In this document: positions 32,994-42,408 of the stretch, piece by piece
Layout: each line of letters begins with the position of its first letter
Position numbering within the stretch: position 1 is the stretch's first letter
Assembly (NCBI GenBank): GCA_041397775.1
Contig: JAWKWB010000003.1
Coordinates: forward strand, 558,001 to 622,000
Length of the DNA: 64,000 nt
Direction of reading: 5' to 3'
From: Ga0077555 sp041397775
GTDB lineage: Bacteria > Pseudomonadota > Alphaproteobacteria > Rhizobiales > Hyphomicrobiaceae
Position numbers and translations under genes: made by a program
The notes under the pieces: generated by a model
Told to the model about the DNA's origin: nothing
Seen by the model: only the letters and a program-made list of their open reading frames with translations
Databases searched by the model: none

Positions 32994-34247
32994 TCAGCTT
33001 CGGTAATCCGCGTTGATCGACACGTAGTCGTGCGTCAGGTCGCAGGTCCAGATCGTGGACTTGCCGGACCCGCCGGCCCCCACGTCCACACGGATCTCGA
33101 TCTCGCGGCCCTTGAAATACTCCGCGAACGACGCCTCGTCGTAGCTGGCCGCGCGCATGCCCTGGTCAGCCACGATCCGGTCGCCGAACCAGATCGACAG
33201 CTTGTCGCGATCCGCCGCCTCGCCCGCCTTGCCGACGGCCATGACGACGCGGCCCCAGTTGGGATCGCCACCCGCGATCGCCGTCTTGACCAGCGGCGAA
33301 TTGGCGATGGACAGCCCGATGGTGCGGGCCGCCTTGTCGTTCTCTGCGCCTTCGATGTTTATGGTAACGAACTTCGAGACGCCCTCGCCATCCTTCGCCA
33401 CCATGATGGCGAGTTCCCGCAGCAGGTCGTGCGTGGCCTTTTCGAAGTCGGCGAGCGCGGCGTCTCCGGCGACCGAGATTCGCTTTTGGCCGCGCTTCTC
33501 CGCTGCGCCCGTGGCAAACATCAGCAGCGTGTCGCTGGTGGAGGTGTCGCCATCCACGGTCATGCAGTTGAAACTGCGGTCCGCGCCCGATTTCAGGATC
33601 GGCTGCAGTGCGGCATGGTCGATGGCCGCGTCCGTGAAAATGAAGCTCAGCATCGTCGCCATGTCCGGCGCGATCATGCCGGCCCCCTTGCAGAAGCCGG
33701 TGATCGTCACCTCGACGCCGCCGATCTTTGCCGTGCGGGTGGCGAGCTTCGGATAGGTGTCGGTGGTCATGATCGCACGCGCGGCATCGTGCCAGACATC
33801 GGCCTTGGCGTCCTTGACGAGGCCATCGAGCAGGTGCGCGAACTTCGTGGCATCGAGCGGCTCGCCGATGACGCCGGTGGACGCCAGATAGATCTCGTCC
33901 TTGGCTGCACCGCTCGCCTTGGCCGCGAAGTCGGCCGTCATCTCCACGGCCTCGCGGCCCTTCTTGCCGGTGAAGGCGTTGGAGTTGCCCGAGTTGACGA
34001 CCAGGATGCGTGCCTTGCCGGACTTCAGGCTCTCACGGCAGTAGAGCACCGGCGCCGAGCAGGTCTTGGACTGCGTCAGCACGCCGGCGGCCGTCGAGCC
34101 GGGCGCGAGAACGGCGACCATGAGGTCCTTGCGGTTCTTGTACTTGATCCCGGCTTCGCAGGCGGCAAAGCGCACGCCCTCGATGACCGGAACGTCGATG
34201 AGCTTCGCGGGAGCGAACGGGGAGATCTTGGCGTCGCCGTGGGCCAT
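32994..34247 (-). CDS. argJ: Glutamate N-acetyltransferase/amino-acid acetyltransferase
   Basis: ArgJ recycles the acetyl group from N-acetylornithine to glutamate, and bifunctional members also acetylate glutamate from acetyl-CoA. The 417-aa precursor is cleaved before the catalytic Thr of the ATML motif, here Thr198 in APDMATMLSFIF. Other conserved parts are NSGNSNAFTG and the C-terminal CDLTHDYVSINADYRS. It works with argD and argF, which are 29 kb away in this window. The frame is clear and full length. Confidence 0.95.
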   Translation of the reverse strand: MAHGDAKISPFAPAKLIDVPVIEGVRFAACEAGIKYKNRKDLMVAVLAPGSTAAGVLTQSKTCSAPVLYCRESLKSGKARILVVNSGNSNAFTGKKGREAVEMTADFAAKASGAAKDEIYLASTGVIGEPLDATKFAHLLDGLVKDAKADVWHDAARAIMTTDTYPKLATRTAKIGGVEVTITGFCKGAGMIAPDMATMLSFIFTDAAIDHAALQPILKSGADRSFNCMTVDGDTSTSDTLLMFATGAAEKRGQKRISVAGDAALADFEKATHDLLRELAIMVAKDGEGVSKFVTINIEGAENDKAARTIGLSIANSPLVKTAIAGGDPNWGRVVMAVGKAGEAADRDKLSIWFGDRIVADQGMRAASYDEASFAEYFKGREIEIRVDVGAGGSGKSTIWTCDLTHDYVSINADYRS

Positions 34248-34406
34248 GGGTTTCGCGGGTCCTCGCAGATACGATTTGGCGCCGCCCTGCCGGATGTCCG
34301 GCGGACGGCAAGGCGCACACTAAGCAGGATTGTCGAGTTCCGCCAAGAGCGGCCGCACCGCACCCGTATGCCGCAGCGCTCGGCGCAGGGCGCGGAACGG
34401 CCGCCG

Positions 34407-35735
34407 TCAGGCCGTCAGGAAGCGGTTGCGCACGCGCACGAAGTCCTCGATGGCGCTTTCCAGCGCCCCATAGGCCGCCTCGTCGTGCACGACGTTGGTC
34501 ACGATCATGCCGCGGCGGGCGATGTAGACGCCCCGGTCCAGCAGGTCGAAGTAGAGCAGCTCCCGCAACCGTTCGTCGCTCTTGTCCGCATCCGCCTCGC
34601 TCCGGACCGGATCGAGATGGAAATGCGGGGCCATCATCGAGCCGATGCCCGTGAATTGCAGCCTTGCGCCGCCCGCGCGCGCGATGGCGTTGAGCCGCTC
34701 CCGCAGCTTGTCGCCGCGCGCGTTCATGGCGATCTGCACCTGCGGCGTCAGGATCTCCGTCAGGCCCGCATGTCCAGCCGACATGGTCAGCACGTTGTTG
34801 TTGAACGTGCCGGCGTGCGGCAGTGCGCCCGGGCGCGTGGGATCGAACAGCGCCATGATGTCGGCTCGCCCGCCAAAGGCGCCGAACGACATGCCGCCGC
34901 CCACGTACTTGCCGAGCGTGGTCAGGTCCGGCTTGATCCCGAGCTTGCCTTGCAGCCCGCCCGGATGCAGCCGCGAGGTCATCACCTCGTCGAAGATCAG
35001 CAGCGCGCCGGTCTCGTCGGCGATGCGCCGCAATCCCTCGAGGAAGGGCTTTTCCGCCGGCACGCAGCCCGTGGATCCGAACATCGGCTCGACGAGGATG
35101 CACGCGAGATCGTCAGAGTTCGCTTTCGCCAGCGTCTCGACACTGCCGAGGTCGTTGTACGTCGCCAGGAGCGTCTCGAATGGCGCATTGATAGGCGAAC
35201 CGCCGCCCCGGAAGTAGAGGACACCGCCGTGATAGCCGCCCGTGAACACCAGGATCTTGTTGCGCTTCGTGAACGCGCGGGCGAGCTGCACGTTCATCAG
35301 GTTGGCTTCGGTTCCCGAATTGGTGAACCGCACGCGCTCCATGTTCGGCATGCGCTGGGTCACGGCTTCAGCCAACCTGGCCTCGAGCTCCGTATGTCCG
35401 CCGATGTTGATGCCGAAGTCGAGCGCCCGCTCGATGGCGCGGCGGATGACGGGATGCGAATGGCCGAACATGCCCGCCGTATATTCGGAGATGAAGTTCA
35501 CATAGGAGTGCCCGTCGGCATCCGTCAGCCGGTACCCCTCGCCTTTGACGAAGCGCAGCGGAAACGGGCCATGGAACAGCGTCGTGCGCGTGTTGCCGCC
35601 GGGAAGACGCTGCGCTGCGCGCTCCTGCAGGGCTGCACTCTTCGGATTGGCGGCAGCGAAGTGCGCGCGCGCGACGTCAATAGCGTCTGGCAGCGTCGCA
35701 TTGGCCGGCGTCATGCCGGCAGAAGCCTGAACCAT
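34407..35735 (-). CDS. GSAM-like class III aminotransferase
   Basis: A PLP enzyme of about 442 aa resembling glutamate-1-semialdehyde 2,1-aminomutase. It has FTNSGTEANLMNVQLAR near 145, FTGGYHGG, LIFDEVMTSRLHPGG and the PLP lysine in LTTLGKYVGGGMSFGAFGG. The heme-pathway enzyme hemL is usually better conserved at these sites, so a catabolic or secondary-metabolism aminotransferase or aminomutase is more likely. The start at 35735 (MVQASAGM) has AAGGGA at the right distance; ATG at 35759 is possible. The gene is not coupled to a neighbour. Confidence 0.82.
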   Translation of the reverse strand: MVQASAGMTPANATLPDAIDVARAHFAAANPKSAALQERAAQRLPGGNTRTTLFHGPFPLRFVKGEGYRLTDADGHSYVNFISEYTAGMFGHSHPVIRRAIERALDFGINIGGHTELEARLAEAVTQRMPNMERVRFTNSGTEANLMNVQLARAFTKRNKILVFTGGYHGGVLYFRGGGSPINAPFETLLATYNDLGSVETLAKANSDDLACILVEPMFGSTGCVPAEKPFLEGLRRIADETGALLIFDEVMTSRLHPGGLQGKLGIKPDLTTLGKYVGGGMSFGAFGGRADIMALFDPTRPGALPHAGTFNNNVLTMSAGHAGLTEILTPQVQIAMNARGDKLRERLNAIARAGGARLQFTGIGSMMAPHFHLDPVRSEADADKSDERLRELLYFDLLDRGVYIARRGMIVTNVVHDEAAYGALESAIEDFVRVRNRFLTA

Positions 35736-35924
35736 CGGCGGTCGTCCCTTGCTGTGCATCCCTGGATGACGTGAACGCGAGCATAGCGCCCGTCGCGTCC
35801 GCAGGAGAAGTATGATTCGGCTGCACGGGGGGAAACTGGGCCATCGCGGCGCTCGGCTGCAGTGCGGCGCACGCTCGTGGCGGACCCCTCCCGGCCGGTG
35901 ATCTGGGCGACAGGTGCCGGACGG

Positions 35925-36974
35925 TCAGGGCGCGCTGCGGTTGAGGGCCGTGAAGGCATTCTGCAGGCGATATCGGCCCGGCGATCTCCGACGTTCGATG
36001 CGTCGTGCCGCGCGCTCCTGGCTCTTCGTCCGGGCGCGTTGGCTGTGTGCCGTACCAGGGGAGCCGTCCGGCCGCGTCGCCTGGTCATGCGTTGGTGCGC
36101 TGCTGTCGGTCGTCGGAAGGCGAAGCGGGCTGTGGTGCGTTTGCAGGCCATCGGTTGCCAACGCCTCGCCCGGATCGTTGGGGATGGGCGCGCCGACAGT
36201 CATCCGGCCCGGCAGTGGTCGGACGGCATGCCACGGCCGTGGCGCGGCCAATGGCAAGCCGGGCGTCACGAGGCTGGTCGTCTGCGTCTTGCGGAACTCC
36301 CCCACCGTCGTCGTGGTGGTCGCCACGGTCCGCCATGCCCCAGCCGCCGGGGCCGGAGTTCCATGCGAGGATGTCGTCACGCGCGCGGACCAGGCCTGCG
36401 TGGGCGCCGCCACCGCGACCGGCATGGCCAGAACCGGCTCGGCCTTCGACGATGGGCCTTTCGCCGCGGCCTCGGCCTGATCCTTGCGTGCCGGCGCGCC
36501 ACAAGACTGGTCGGACGCTCCCTGCAGCATCGTCAACAGAATGTAGTCGGGCGCGCTCGTCGGCAGTGTCACCTGAACGTGCGCAACGAAGCGCTGCATT
36601 GCGCGCTGGGTTTCCTCCGACCAGCGTCCATCGACCGCTCCGCGAAAACAGCCCACCCGGATCAGTTCTCTCTGGATGCCGTGTGCCAGGACGGCCTTGG
36701 CTTCGATCTCGGCCCGCTGTCGTGTCACATGCGAGACGGCCGGAAAGGGCGCGGCGTCTGTCGCCGCGCGCACGGAAGTCGCCAGTGCCCCCGGCGAGGG
36801 GCGGAAAGCCCCCGCGAAGTCGAGCGTCGTGCTCTCGAAAACCGGATCGCTCGTCGTGCTGGACGACGGCGGAGCGAACACCAGATGATATCCATACGCG
36901 AGTGAGGCGCCAAACATCGCCCACGAAAGGCCTGTCCCGAATGCCGTGATCCACGACTGTTGTTGACGCCTCAT
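35925..36974 (-). CDS. Membrane-anchored protein with a peptidoglycan-binding-like domain
   Basis: A 349-aa protein with an N-terminal transmembrane segment (about 7-28: WITAFGTGLSWAMFGASLAYGY). Residues near 98-135 (IQRELIRVGCFRGAVDGRWSEETQRAMQRF) match the PG_binding_1 repeat pattern. The C-terminal half is Pro/Ala/Thr-rich and basic, likely disordered. It is probably an inner-membrane-anchored periplasmic or cytoplasmic protein of unknown function. The start at 36974 begins just before the hydrophobic segment; the frame is open to 37070. Confidence 0.6.
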   Translation of the reverse strand: MRRQQQSWITAFGTGLSWAMFGASLAYGYHLVFAPPSSSTTSDPVFESTTLDFAGAFRPSPGALATSVRAATDAAPFPAVSHVTRQRAEIEAKAVLAHGIQRELIRVGCFRGAVDGRWSEETQRAMQRFVAHVQVTLPTSAPDYILLTMLQGASDQSCGAPARKDQAEAAAKGPSSKAEPVLAMPVAVAAPTQAWSARVTTSSHGTPAPAAGAWRTVATTTTTVGEFRKTQTTSLVTPGLPLAAPRPWHAVRPLPGRMTVGAPIPNDPGEALATDGLQTHHSPLRLPTTDSSAPTHDQATRPDGSPGTAHSQRARTKSQERAARRIERRRSPGRYRLQNAFTALNRSAP

Positions 36975-37142
36975 TGGATCGACCTCTCGTTGACATCCCG
37001 CCGCCGAAAAAGACGCCGGAGATGGGAGCAGCCTAGCTCGGAGCGTAGTGCCTTGCCATGTGGTGCGCAATACAACTCGTCGTCATGACGTATCGTTCGG
37101 GCGCCGGCTGATCGCGATCGGCTCTGTCGAGACGCAGGCGCG

Positions 37143-37604
37143 TCAGTCTGCGGGTCTGCCCTTCATCATTCGGACGGGCTCGTACACCATGACGGTCTCG
37201 CCCTTTTGATTGACGACGCTATTCCGCGTTCGAACAATCCCTCTACCTCCTTTCGAGGTCTCGCGGACCTCTGTCACCTCGATATCCACATGGATCGTAT
37301 CGCCGGCGAACGTCGGCCCGTTGATTTTCAGGTCCATGCCGAGAAAGGCCATTCCCGTTCCCTGGATCGTGCCGCCGATGGTCAGGCCCTCGGCCATGGA
37401 GAACACCAGCGCGCCCGGGACGAGCCTTCCTTTGATGGCACTTTCCGTTTGCCGGTAGACCTCGTTGGTGAACAACAGTTCCAGCATGCCTGTGCAGGAA
37501 ATGAAGTTCACGATGTCCGGTTCCGTGATGGTGCGGCCGAACGTGACGAACCGGTCGCCAACCGTGAGATCCTGCCAATAGAAGCCGTGTCCGAGTGGTT
37601 TCAT
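37143..37604 (-). CDS. MaoC-like (R)-specific hydratase
   Basis: A 153-aa hotdog-fold protein of the MaoC dehydratase family: FYWQDLTVGDRFVTFGRTITEPDIVNFISCTGMLE at the N terminus, GALVFSMAEGLTIGG, and DTIHVDIEVTEVRETSKGGRGIVRTR. Typical enzymes hydrate enoyl-CoA or mesaconyl-CoA. The catalytic Asp/His pair of the full hydratase motif is not evident: the TEPDIVNF segment keeps the Asp, but a His is not seen in the usual place. The start at 37604 removes an unlikely 13-residue extension. It follows the alcohol dehydrogenase on the minus strand with a gap of 108 nt. Confidence 0.83.
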   Translation of the reverse strand: MKPLGHGFYWQDLTVGDRFVTFGRTITEPDIVNFISCTGMLELLFTNEVYRQTESAIKGRLVPGALVFSMAEGLTIGGTIQGTGMAFLGMDLKINGPTFAGDTIHVDIEVTEVRETSKGGRGIVRTRNSVVNQKGETVMVYEPVRMMKGRPAD

Positions 37605-37712
37605 GGAGTGGTCCTGTCGTAGGGGGGCCCCGCGTTCGCGCACACGACCTCCCCGTCTGGACGGAACGGTCGTGTCGTGGCGATGTGTCGGCGGATTGCG
37701 AAGGCGCTTGCG

Positions 37713-38765
37713 TCAGGAGGGGAGGATGACGCCTTTGCCGACAGTCTGGGTGTCGAACAGTTTGTAGGCTTCTTCGGCCTGATCGAGCCGCCAGCGGTGC
37801 GTGAAGAGTTTCTCCACGTCGACCTTGCGGTCGGCGACGAATTCGGCGCAATCCGCCTGGCCCTGCTTGGAGAAGGTCCACGAACCGACCAGTGTCACCT
37901 GCCGGCGCAGCATGTCGGGGCTGACGTCGAGCGTCACCTGTCCGCGTTCTCCCACGAAGCAGGCTGTGCCCCAGGAGCGCACGGAGCGCACCGTGGCGGC
38001 ACGTGCTTCCGGAGCCGACGAGGCGTCGAGTGTCTTGTGGGCGCCCTCGCCATGCGTCAGATCGCGGATCGCCTGCACCATGTCGTTGGAGCGGGCGTTG
38101 ATGACTTCTTCGGCACCGAAGCTCTTGGCCATCTCCAGCCGCTCCGGCGAGATGTCGAGGGCGATCACCCGCGCGCCCATGGCGACGGCGAGCTGCGTGG
38201 CCGACAAGCCCACCGGGCCCTGCCCGAAGATCGCGATCGTCTCGCCGCCCTGCAGATTGAGCCGCTTCAGGGCGCCCCACGCCGTGCCCGTGCCGCAGGC
38301 GATGGCTGCGCCCGTGACGAACGACAGTTCGTCGGGAAGCGGCACGAGTGTATGGACCGGCACCTTCATGTACTTGGCATGTGCGCCGTGGCCGCCAGAG
38401 CCGTACACGACGGTCCCTTCCAGGCACATCTGGGTCCAGCCGCCACGACAATGCTTGCAGTTGCCGCAGCCGTCATAGTGGTGGTCCATGACGCGCTGGC
38501 CGATGTGCGCTTCCTTATCCGACACGCTCGAGCCGAGCGCGACGACGACGCCGCAGGGCTCGTGACCCGCGATCACACCCGATTCGCGTTTGATGCCGCC
38601 CGTGACGGCGCCTTCCGGATTGGCCGGCGCGCGGTAATTGTGCAGGTCGCTGCCGCACATGCCGGAGGCCTTGATCTCCAGAACCACGTCGCGAGGGCCT
38701 GGCGTGGGATCGGGAAAATCCCGAAGCTCCAGCTTGCGGTCGCCCAGAAAAACTACGCCCTTCAT
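37713..38765 (-). CDS. Zinc-dependent alcohol dehydrogenase family protein
   Basis: A 350-aa medium-chain dehydrogenase. Catalytic zinc ligands lie in GMCGSDLHNY and GHEPCGVV; the structural zinc site is GCGNCKHCRGGWTQMC near 99-114; the NAD(P)-binding motif is IFGQGPVGLSATQLA near 175. It oxidises an alcohol or polyol of unknown identity; threonine- and sorbitol-dehydrogenase-like substrates are possible. It lies upstream of the MaoC gene and divergent from the small membrane protein at 39148 across a 382-nt interval. Confidence 0.9.
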   Translation of the reverse strand: MKGVVFLGDRKLELRDFPDPTPGPRDVVLEIKASGMCGSDLHNYRAPANPEGAVTGGIKRESGVIAGHEPCGVVVALGSSVSDKEAHIGQRVMDHHYDGCGNCKHCRGGWTQMCLEGTVVYGSGGHGAHAKYMKVPVHTLVPLPDELSFVTGAAIACGTGTAWGALKRLNLQGGETIAIFGQGPVGLSATQLAVAMGARVIALDISPERLEMAKSFGAEEVINARSNDMVQAIRDLTHGEGAHKTLDASSAPEARAATVRSVRSWGTACFVGERGQVTLDVSPDMLRRQVTLVGSWTFSKQGQADCAEFVADRKVDVEKLFTHRWRLDQAEEAYKLFDTQTVGKGVILPS

Positions 38766-39147
38766 CGTTTCCTCCGCCTAGATTGTTGTTCCGCCTGTGC
38801 GGTGCATCCGCCACTGCAGGCAGCGCCCCTGCGAGATGCACGCCATTGCAACACGTTGGTTGCCGCCGATGAGTTCCGACCTCTAGCCTATCCTACCCTC
38901 CAGGCGACCGGGTGCCAGCTTGCGCCACGGGGCCTGGACGCCGCAATAGTTTTCACGTTCGCGTGAAGATCGCCGGAAGCCGCCGCCAAAGGGAATTGTT
39001 GCTTGTTGGCAACGCCTTGCAGCGGCCTAATTCTGCCACATGCGATTGGGCTAATGGCCACAATCAGTTCTTAACCTTCGGGCTGTCCAGATGCGGAGAG
39101 AGGTCCGCTTGGCAAGTTCGCGCAATTCGCGGTGAAGGGAGTCGATC
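38766..39147. other. 382-nt divergent non-coding interval with two dyads
   Basis: The interval separates the alcohol dehydrogenase (minus) from a small membrane protein (plus). It holds a dyad GTTGC-N6-GCAAC at 38998-39013, which could be a repressor site, and a short TTCACG-TTCG-CGTGAA hairpin at 38952-38967. I see no convincing sigma-70 promoter, RNA gene or open frame in it. Confidence 0.5.
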
Positions 39148-39465
39148 ATGCTCGTCAGAACCGTTTTGAACCGTATCGTCGTCACGCTGCGTGACATGGT
39201 CGTGGGGCTGCTGCTGTTCGTGGCCTTGGCCATGGGGCTATCGGGCGACGACAGTTTCTGGCGGGTGTCCTCGGCCTCGGCCTACCAGCTCAGTGGCTTG
39301 CAGCCCGAAGGCTTGGTCACGGCCGGTTACACCGTTGGCCCGCACGGCCATGCGAGCAGCATGGTGATCCTCGGCTTGACGGTCGCCACGATGTTCGCCT
39401 TCAACGTCGCATTGCTGCGCCATCTGCGCTCGGCCTATGTACGAGCTGGCAACTATCTTGGCTGA
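39148..39465 (+). CDS. Small membrane protein of unknown function
   Basis: A 105-aa protein with two hydrophobic segments, at about 17-31 (MVVGLLLFVALAMGL) and 71-88 (MVILGLTVATMFAFNVAL), joined by a loop containing a Ser/Gly-rich region and several His. It has a good ribosome-binding site (GTGAAGGGAG). I do not recognise a family. It may be cotranscribed with the next two genes. Confidence 0.65.
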   Translation: MLVRTVLNRIVVTLRDMVVGLLLFVALAMGLSGDDSFWRVSSASAYQLSGLQPEGLVTAGYTVGPHGHASSMVILGLTVATMFAFNVALLRHLRSAYVRAGNYLG

Positions 39466-39555
39466 TCCCGCGCAACGGAATGAGGCGAAGGCTGCAAAAT
39501 GTCCCCGGACCCACTATATCGGTGATGGGCACTCGAATTCCGGAGGCAGGTTCCT

Positions 39556-40023
39556 ATGACGCGTGATCGGGGTCGCTTCGCAACGGGCACGACCATCGCC
39601 ATCGCCGCCGTGATCGCGGTGGGTGGTGTACTGGCCGTCAAGGCGCTTGCTCCCGAAAAGGAGCTGGCCCGCGGTTACGGGCGGGCGCTGACGGACGTCG
39701 CCGACGCTTGGCGCTCCGGCGCCGGCAGCGCTGCACTCGATCCACGCCACGTCGTCCTCAGCAAGGCGACGGGTCCGGCCGTGCCCGTGATCGGGCACGT
39801 TTCGGTCGGCGATACCGTGACCATCGGCAGCAGCAATGGTGTTCCGCAGCGGATCGTCGTGACGGCCGTCGAGCGGCTCGCTCTGGAGGACGGCCCCGGC
39901 CTGACGTTCCAGATCGTAACCGGCCGCCGTGAAGGCCCCAACGCCGGGCTCGTCCGTTTCATCTTCGCAGGAGCCCCCACCGAGGTCGCTCCAGCAGTTC
40001 CGAAGTCCGACAAGGTCCTCTGA
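39556..40023 (+). CDS. Membrane-anchored hypothetical protein
   Basis: A 155-aa protein with an N-terminal hydrophobic anchor (about 11-28: TTIAIAAVIAVGGVLAVKAL) preceded by Arg and Lys, so the rest should be periplasmic. The remainder is Gly/Val/Thr-rich beta-like sequence with a DAWRSGAGSAALDPRHVVLS stretch. I do not recognise the family. It has a GGAGGCAGG ribosome-binding site and is followed by the OsmC gene 12 nt later. Confidence 0.65.
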   Translation: MTRDRGRFATGTTIAIAAVIAVGGVLAVKALAPEKELARGYGRALTDVADAWRSGAGSAALDPRHVVLSKATGPAVPVIGHVSVGDTVTIGSSNGVPQRIVVTAVERLALEDGPGLTFQIVTGRREGPNAGLVRFIFAGAPTEVAPAVPKSDKVL

Positions 40024-40035
40024 TCGGCGGCCCCG

Positions 40036-40509
40036 ATGGCTGGCAGCACGCATAGATACGAATGCCGCGTGACCTGGACGGGCAACGACGGCACCGGCAC
40101 ATCCGGCTACCGCGCCTATCGGCGCGACCACACGGTCGCGGTCGCCGGCAAGCCCGAGATCGCCGGATCGTCCGATCCGGCCTTCCGCGGCGACGCTTCC
40201 CGGCACAACCCGGAGGATCTTCTGGTCGCCTCGATCTCCTCCTGCCATATGCTGTGGTATCTGCATCTGGCATCGGACGCCGGCATCGTCGTGACCGAAT
40301 ACGTCGATGATGCCGTCGGAACCATGGTCGAAGACCGCGCGCGCGGTGGTTGGTTTAACGGCGTCGTGCTGCGCCCTGCCATCAAGATCGCGCCGGGCGG
40401 CGATGTCGGCCGGGCTATTGCCCTGCACCAGGCGGCACATGAGAAGTGCTTTATTGCCAACTCCCTCAACTTCCCCGTGACGGTCGAGCCACGCATCGCA
40501 GTGGCGTGA
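40036..40509 (+). CDS. OsmC family protein
   Basis: A 157-aa member of the OsmC/Ohr superfamily. Conserved landmarks are RHNPEDLLVASISSCHMLWYLHLA, with the first peroxidatic Cys (SSC), and AHEKCFIANSLNFPVTVEP, holding the second Cys. Such proteins reduce organic hydroperoxides with dithiol electron donors, or are uncharacterised OsmC-like proteins. It immediately follows the hypothetical protein gene. A dyad CGCAAGCGCTTGCG lies downstream at 40540-40553. Confidence 0.88.
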   Translation: MAGSTHRYECRVTWTGNDGTGTSGYRAYRRDHTVAVAGKPEIAGSSDPAFRGDASRHNPEDLLVASISSCHMLWYLHLASDAGIVVTEYVDDAVGTMVEDRARGGWFNGVVLRPAIKIAPGGDVGRAIALHQAAHEKCFIANSLNFPVTVEPRIAVA

Positions 40510-40539
40510 TCGCGGCGCCCGGCGGACATGACCTCAACG

Positions 40540-40553
40540 CGCAAGCGCTTGCG
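40540..40553. promoter_or_regulatory. 14-bp perfect palindrome before the ABC permease gene
   Basis: CGCAAGCGCTTGCG is a perfect inverted repeat in the 169-nt gap between osmC-like and permease genes. Its AAGCGCTT core resembles operators of LacI-type regulators, though no such regulator is in the window. Confidence 0.3.
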
Positions 40554-40678
40554 TCGGCGCGTCACTGAGGTAAGGAAGGGTTGACCCTGATCGACGAGGG
40601 CGCCGCCAACCCGACTGTGGGCGAGCCAGCGCGCCTGTTCCGTTCCACCCGCAATTCCAGTTCAGAAATGAACGCTCC

Positions 40679-42391
40679 ATGAGCAATTCAGCCGGCGACA
40701 CGCCACCTGCGCTGCGATGGCCCCGGCCGTCGGGAGCGTTGGCACTGTGGCGTACCTGGCGCGGACAGCGGCGCGCCTCCCCGGCCTGGACGGTCCTCGT
40801 CGGCGCGATCTTGGCCGTCATGGCCTTGCCGGTCGCCACGGTGATCTATCTGGCGCTGGGCGATCGCGGCGGCAACTTCCTGCATCTCGCGCGCACGGTC
40901 CTGCAGCCTTCGCTGATCGAAACGGCGACGCTGATGCTCGGCGTCGGTGTCATCACGCTGGTGGTCGGCACGGGAACGGCGTGGATCGTCACCATGCACC
41001 GCTTCCCCGGGCGCACCTTGATCGACCATCTCCTGGTGCTGCCGCTGGCCATCCCGACCTACATCGTCGCCTACGCCTACGCCGAAATCCTGGATTACGC
41101 CGGGCCGCTGCAGAGCGGACTTCGCGCACTGATGGGAGGAGGGGAATGGCTGCCCGACATCCGCTCGCGCGGGGGCGCCATCTTCGTTCTGTCGGGCGTT
41201 CTCTACCCTTACGTCTATCTCGCAGCGCGCGCGAGCTTCGTGCAGCAATCGGTCTGCGTGCTCGAGGTCGCCCGTACGCTCGGCCGCACGCCGCTGGGTG
41301 CTTTCCTGGCCGTCGGATTGCCGCTGGCACGACCGGCATTGATGGCGGGCGTCGCACTGGTCCTGATGGAATGCCTCAACGACCTGGGCGCGGTGCAGTA
41401 CCTAGGGGTGCGCACGCTGTCGGCCAGCATCTACGACACGTGGCTGCAGCGCTCGAGCCTGGGCGGCGCGGCCCAGATCGCGGCGATTCTCCTGTTGCTC
41501 GTCGCTGCCCTATTCGCCGTCGAACGCCTGGCGCGCGGCAACAGCCAATACCACCACACGACGGGCCGGTATCGCGCCATTCCCTTCGCCGATCTTACGG
41601 GCTGGCGCGCTGCCGCGGCGTTCGCCGCCTGCGCCTTGCCGTTCCTGATCGGCTTTGCCGCGCCGTTCGGCGTGATCGCCATGAACGCCTGGCATCATAT
41701 CGAGCTCGCGCAGGAAGCCGGATTCTGGATGGCAGCGGGCAACAGCGTCCTGCTCTCGGCGACCACGGCCATGGCGGCAGTCGGCACGGCGTTGGCCCTC
41801 GCCTATGCGCGCCGCGTCGCGTCGAACGGCTTCACGCGGCCGGCGGTCCGGCTTGCGGGGCTCGGCTATGCGTTGCCGGGAACCGTGCTCGCCCTGGGGT
41901 TGCTTATCCCCTTGGCGGCGCTGGACAACCATATCGACGCCTTCACGCGGCAGGCCTTCGGAAGCAAGGTCGGCCTTCTCGTCACGGGTACGATGCTGGT
42001 GTTGGTCGTCGCCTACACGGTGCGCTTCCTCGCGGTCGCCCTGGGTGGCATCGAAGCCGGGCTCGAGCGCATCTCGGCCAATCTCGACGCCGCCGCCCGC
42101 TCGCTGGGCGAGACGGCCATGTCGGCTCTCTGGCGCATCCACCTGCCGCTGCTCATGCCGGCACTCGGAACCGCCGGCCTGCTGGTGTTCGTAGACGCGA
42201 TGAAGGAGTTGCCGGCGACGCTCCTGCTGCGCCCCTTCAATTTCGAAACGCTGGCAACCCACGTCTATGCCTTCGCGTCGCTGGAACAGTTGGAGGCCGC
42301 CAGCGTCGGCTCTCTGGCCATCGTTCTGGTGGGCCTTGTCCCCGTCGTTCTCCTGCATCGTGCTATCGCGACGGGACGCGCGGGCCACTGA
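40679..42391 (+). CDS. Iron-type ABC transporter permease (two fused domains)
   Basis: A 570-aa inner-membrane permease with two binding-protein-dependent transport domains, each holding an EAA-like loop: LEVARTLGRTPLGAFLAVGLPLARP in the first half and DAAARSLGETAMSALWRIHLPLLMP in the second. The overall build, with 12 or more hydrophobic segments, is that of FbpB/ThiP/AfuB-type permeases of the ferric-iron group. No periplasmic binding protein or ATPase of that group is adjacent; the only nearby ATPase belongs to the LivF branch. The partners must be elsewhere. Confidence 0.87.
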   Translation: MSNSAGDTPPALRWPRPSGALALWRTWRGQRRASPAWTVLVGAILAVMALPVATVIYLALGDRGGNFLHLARTVLQPSLIETATLMLGVGVITLVVGTGTAWIVTMHRFPGRTLIDHLLVLPLAIPTYIVAYAYAEILDYAGPLQSGLRALMGGGEWLPDIRSRGGAIFVLSGVLYPYVYLAARASFVQQSVCVLEVARTLGRTPLGAFLAVGLPLARPALMAGVALVLMECLNDLGAVQYLGVRTLSASIYDTWLQRSSLGGAAQIAAILLLLVAALFAVERLARGNSQYHHTTGRYRAIPFADLTGWRAAAAFAACALPFLIGFAAPFGVIAMNAWHHIELAQEAGFWMAAGNSVLLSATTAMAAVGTALALAYARRVASNGFTRPAVRLAGLGYALPGTVLALGLLIPLAALDNHIDAFTRQAFGSKVGLLVTGTMLVLVVAYTVRFLAVALGGIEAGLERISANLDAAARSLGETAMSALWRIHLPLLMPALGTAGLLVFVDAMKELPATLLLRPFNFETLATHVYAFASLEQLEAASVGSLAIVLVGLVPVVLLHRAIATGRAGH

Positions 42392-42408
42392 TAGGCGCGC
42401 CGCCGCAC

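Noticed and set aside
34407..35735. The housekeeping hemL gene
   Set aside because: GSAM motifs are present but several positions differ from typical hemL, so I kept only the family call.
33030..35774. A 914-codon plus-strand open frame
   Set aside because: It lies antisense to argJ and the GSAM-like gene, is Arg/His/Asp-rich low-complexity sequence and has no family resemblance. Long antisense frames are expected in DNA of this base composition.
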